Positions 61,652 through 64,000 of a stretch of DNA of 64,000 nt are shown piece by piece. Source of the stretch: Acidaminobacter sp964416305 (GTDB lineage: Bacteria; Bacillota; Clostridia; Peptostreptococcales; Acidaminobacteraceae); assembly GCA_964416305.1 (NCBI GenBank), contig CAYQDM010000013.1, forward strand, positions 47,428-111,427, in the 5' to 3' direction. Every line of letters begins with the position of its first letter. Positions within the stretch are counted from its first letter, which is position 1. The position numbers and the translations under genes were made by a program. The notes beneath the pieces are model-generated. The model had not been told where the DNA came from and searched no databases. It saw only the letters and a program-made list of their open reading frames with translations.

Positions 61652-62572
61652 TTGAATCAACCTGTATATCCTGATTGCTTCAAATCTTTATTTGAAAACG
61701 CTTATGACGCCGTATTCATTATCGATGATCTCGGTCGGATCCATTACGCAAATCCAGCCGCTTGCCAATTGCTGAAGAAGACAACCGACGAGTTGATCCA
61801 GTCTTCATTTCACGACCTCTTCGCACGCGAGGAAGTCTATCAGACTGCGCTCTTTTTCAGTTTGATTAAAGAGGTAAATTCCCGAAGTCTAATGCACTTT
61901 AAGGCATCAGATGGTGTGGAAATTGACGGGGAGTGGACGAGTTCAAGGTTTACAGACGAATCGGGCGCATCGCGGATCTTGCTGATTCTCAGAGATGTCA
62001 GCAGTTTTATTGAAGCTCAACGGGCGCTCAAGGAAGCAGAAATTTTCGCGACGGAACTTGCGACTCACGATTTTCTGACAGGACTGTTAAACCGACGCGG
62101 CTTTGAGGAGTTCATGAATCACGAGCTCGACCGTGCAAAACGTTCAGCAAAACCCACCGGTCTGATTATGATGGATATTGATCATTTCAAGCAAATCAAC
62201 GACAAATTTGGTCATACCGGCGGCGACTGGCTGCTAAGAGAGTTTGCCACCGTCATGTCGACGAGCATTCGGGATTATGATATCCTCGCCCGCTTTGCCG
62301 GTGACGAATTTATTCTGCTCTTACCTGAGACTATACAAGGTGAGAGTATGATGATCGCCGAAAGGCTTCGACACATAATCGAGTCCCATCCTATCAAATA
62401 CAACGGTGAACACTTTAAAATTACCGCCAGTCTGGGTGTGATCAGTGTGCCTTCAGACTATGACGGACCTATGGACGATCTCATAGAGCTGGTGGATCAA
62501 GCGCTCTATCTCGCCAAGGTCAACCGCAACAGCGTGTATTTTCAGCCGCTGGATATGGAAGTTGGTGTCTGA
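61652..62572 (+). CDS. PAS-GGDEF diguanylate cyclase
   Basis: The 306-residue product makes the second messenger cyclic di-GMP. A PAS domain (FENAYDAVFIIDDLGRIHYANPAACQLL) covers about residues 10-120. The GGDEF domain starts at HDFLTGLLNRRGFEEFM and has MMDIDHFKQINDKFGHTGGD; the active loop reads AGDEF, a variant found in some active enzymes, with an RxxD inhibitory site (RDYD) five residues before it. No membrane segment is seen. TTG 61652 lies six bases after GAGGGTG; GTG 61643 is part of that site. Confidence 0.9.
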   Translation: MNQPVYPDCFKSLFENAYDAVFIIDDLGRIHYANPAACQLLKKTTDELIQSSFHDLFAREEVYQTALFFSLIKEVNSRSLMHFKASDGVEIDGEWTSSRFTDESGASRILLILRDVSSFIEAQRALKEAEIFATELATHDFLTGLLNRRGFEEFMNHELDRAKRSAKPTGLIMMDIDHFKQINDKFGHTGGDWLLREFATVMSTSIRDYDILARFAGDEFILLLPETIQGESMMIAERLRHIIESHPIKYNGEHFKITASLGVISVPSDYDGPMDDLIELVDQALYLAKVNRNSVYFQPLDMEVGV

Positions 62573-62628
62573 TACCAACTTCCATAATAATAAAACACCC
62601 TGGATCCAGTCGGATTCAGGGTGTTTTT
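62554..62628 (+). terminator. Hairpin over the stop codon plus terminator of the cyclase gene
   Basis: A 13-base perfect stem (TATGGAAGTTGGT at 62554-62566 with ACCAACTTCCATA at 62574-62586) has the TGA stop codon of the cyclase gene in its seven-base loop. It is followed by a second hairpin, AAAACACCCTG/CAGGGTGTTTT (62592-62602 with 62617-62627), and a T-run, which is the actual terminator. Confidence 0.85.
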
Positions 62629-62641
62629 AAGGTCTTTTTAA

Positions 62642-63619
62642 TTATTGAAGGTGGAACTCAATGATAGACTCTTTGTTGAAGCCTTCGAGCATCATATTGT
62701 CAGCGAGGCAAGCGACGACAGCGTCAAAGTCGCTGTCAGCGCCAGTGTAGCCAAGTGCTTTCGCAGAGTCGAGGAGGTACTGGTACTTAACCGGTCCTAC
62801 GATTTGAGTAGCGATAACTTTTGTTCCGCGCTTGTCAGCTTCCTTGGAGATGAACTCTTTGAGCATTGCGAGCGGTGTGCTTGCAGCATCAAAGACGTTC
62901 ATGGAAACCGCTGTACCAACGTGGCCTTCATCTTTGAAGCCGATTCCTTTGATGGATGTCCAGCCTGTCTCAGCGTTCTTGACGACTTTTGCAATGTCGT
63001 TGGCAACAGTCGCGTCTTCCGTCTCGACGAAGACGTTGTAAGCAGTGAGGCCTTCATAGTCAGAACTGACTGTGCAGCCGCCCATAGTTGGGCTGAGCTT
63101 GCCGTCAACTGAAAGGTCAGGCTTTCTCATTTCGAGATCCGGATGGTCAGGTGTCTCGAGAAGCGCCTTAAGGCCTTCATACTGACCTTTACGGATGTTA
63201 GTATTGGATTTTTTGAAATCTGTGCGTGCATTGAGACCGGAGAAGTAAACCGGAACTTTGTAAGTCTCGTGAAGCGCAACGCCAATTTCTTCTGCGAGTG
63301 CTTTAACTTCTTCGATGTCCATGTTCTGGAGCGGGAATACCGGTGCAGTGTCAAGAGCGCCTATACGTGGGTGGTCGCCTTTTTGGACTTCCATGTTGAC
63401 GTACTGGTAAACAGCGCCTGCGAGTTTCAGCATAGCTTCTTTGACGAATTGTGGCTCACAGATGTAAGTGAGAACTGTACGGTTGAAGTTGGCCTCCGGC
63501 TCAACAGCTACAATTTTGACAGACTCAACAGCTTTTACAGCGTTTACAGCAGCATCGATGGCTTCCTTGTTGCGGCCTTCGCTAAAGTTAGGGACAGCGA
63601 GAACATATTTCTTACTCAT
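62642..63619 (-). CDS. ftcD: Glutamate formimidoyltransferase
   Basis: Transfers the formimino group of N-formimino-glutamate to tetrahydrofolate, a step in histidine degradation that also feeds one-carbon metabolism in anaerobes. The 325-residue product matches the transferase part only, without the cyclodeaminase domain. Visible are VLAVPNFSEGRN, KGDHPRIGALDTAPVFPL with the catalytic His, SGLNARTDF and RKGQYEGL. ATG 63619 gives the standard start; an ATG at 63634 directly abuts the AGAGG site. It is convergent with the cyclase gene. Confidence 0.94.
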   Translation of the reverse strand: MSKKYVLAVPNFSEGRNKEAIDAAVNAVKAVESVKIVAVEPEANFNRTVLTYICEPQFVKEAMLKLAGAVYQYVNMEVQKGDHPRIGALDTAPVFPLQNMDIEEVKALAEEIGVALHETYKVPVYFSGLNARTDFKKSNTNIRKGQYEGLKALLETPDHPDLEMRKPDLSVDGKLSPTMGGCTVSSDYEGLTAYNVFVETEDATVANDIAKVVKNAETGWTSIKGIGFKDEGHVGTAVSMNVFDAASTPLAMLKEFISKEADKRGTKVIATQIVGPVKYQYLLDSAKALGYTGADSDFDAVVACLADNMMLEGFNKESIIEFHLQ

Positions 63620-63823
63620 AACGGAAATACACATCCTCTCAATAGTCTAAATTCTGATTTGATCATATCAAAAATCAAGAGGAATGTCATTTCTGTTTTA
63701 CTAAAGAAATTACTTAAATTTCGAGAAAATACGAGGCTAAAGTTGTGAACTTTATCTAAAAAGTCAATGAATTTTCGAATTCATATTGATTCGAACATGA
63801 AATTAGTTTAATAATGTTAAAAT

Positions 63824-64000
63824 TCAATCGTTGCTTTTAATCTGAATCGAAACTTTGACAGCTATGTTTTCAGTGGTCGTTTCATCTTCAGACACGGTTT
63901 TAGTTTCAATTTCCGAGGTCAGTTCGGGTAGGATTTTTCCGAAAAATTCCATCGGCACAAAAGTTCTGCCTTCTCTGAGTTCAGGCGCAGCACCTAGCGA
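63824..64000 (-). CDS. 3' end of a gene with a copper-amine-oxidase N-terminal-like domain
   Basis: Only the last 58 codons are inside the window. The peptide LREGRTFVPMEFFGKILPE resembles the repeat of the copper amine oxidase N-terminal-like domain (often written GRTLVPLRFIAEALG), common in secreted or cell-wall proteins of clostridia and bacilli, where it is not catalytic. The tail after it is acidic and Thr-rich (ETKTVSEDETTTENIAV). The gap of 204 bases to ftcD is AT-rich with no recognised element. The rest of the protein is unknown. Confidence 0.6.
   Translation of the reverse strand, partial: SLGAAPELREGRTFVPMEFFGKILPELTSEIETKTVSEDETTTENIAVKVSIQIKSND

Overview
The window reads as chromosome of a flagellated, probably anaerobic member of the Firmicutes, most likely Clostridia. 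This is an inference from the flagellar gene order (flgB-flgC-fliE-fliF-fliG-fliH-fliI-fliJ-fliK-flgD-flgE-flbD-motA-motB-fliL-fliO-fliP-fliQ-fliR-flhB-flhA-flhF-flhG), strong AGGAGG-type ribosome binding sites, the FliW/CsrA pair, an NhaC antiporter and amino-acid catabolic genes. No rRNA, tRNA, CRISPR array, insertion sequence or prophage was seen.

Positions 1-28.6 kb, all on the minus strand, hold the flagellar locus in three transcription units. fliM-fliN (28.6-27.1 kb) end at a terminator. The late operon flgM-flgN-flgK-flgL-fliW-csrA starts from a sigma28-type promoter at 27.04 kb. Flagellin (fliC) follows with its own sigma28-type promoter and a leader carrying a CsrA-like hairpin; flaG-fliD-fliS-fliT come next. 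After a 550-base gene-free stretch the early hook-basal-body and export operon runs from flgB to flhG and leaves the window at base 1.

Positions 28.9-38.4 kb (minus) carry mixed metabolic genes: two alpha/beta hydrolases, a ferredoxin-type aldo/keto reductase, an HpaI-type aldolase, an HD-domain protein, a barnase-like lipoprotein with its barstar, a LUD protein, a DUF4438 protein and a GlnK/GlnL-like two-component system. A possible small RNA lies at 35.1 kb. Two plus-strand membrane protein genes (O-antigen-ligase-like, EamA) sit at 38.6-40.8 kb, followed by lipB and a small monooxygenase on the minus strand.

Positions 42.1-51.7 kb (minus) form a 5-oxoproline module: pxpA, an NRAMP-like transporter, pxpB, pxpC and a YcsI protein. 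The pxpA operon is preceded by a sigma54-type promoter and repeated GCGA-TCGC sites. Upstream of it are an NtrC-type regulator, its histidine kinase and a sodium:solute symporter.

Positions 51.9-64 kb hold pgsA, a second EamA transporter, an orphan aconitase swivel domain next to citrate synthase, and a second sigma54 module. In that module nhaC has a near-perfect -24/-12 promoter and two palindromic upstream sites, followed by a binding-protein-type sensor kinase and another NtrC-type regulator. A diguanylate cyclase, glutamate formimidoyltransferase and the 3' end of a copper-amine-oxidase-like domain gene close the window. The most interesting points are the two self-contained sigma54 modules, the orphan aconitase domain, the lipid-anchored barnase with barstar, and the structured intergenic element at 35.1 kb.
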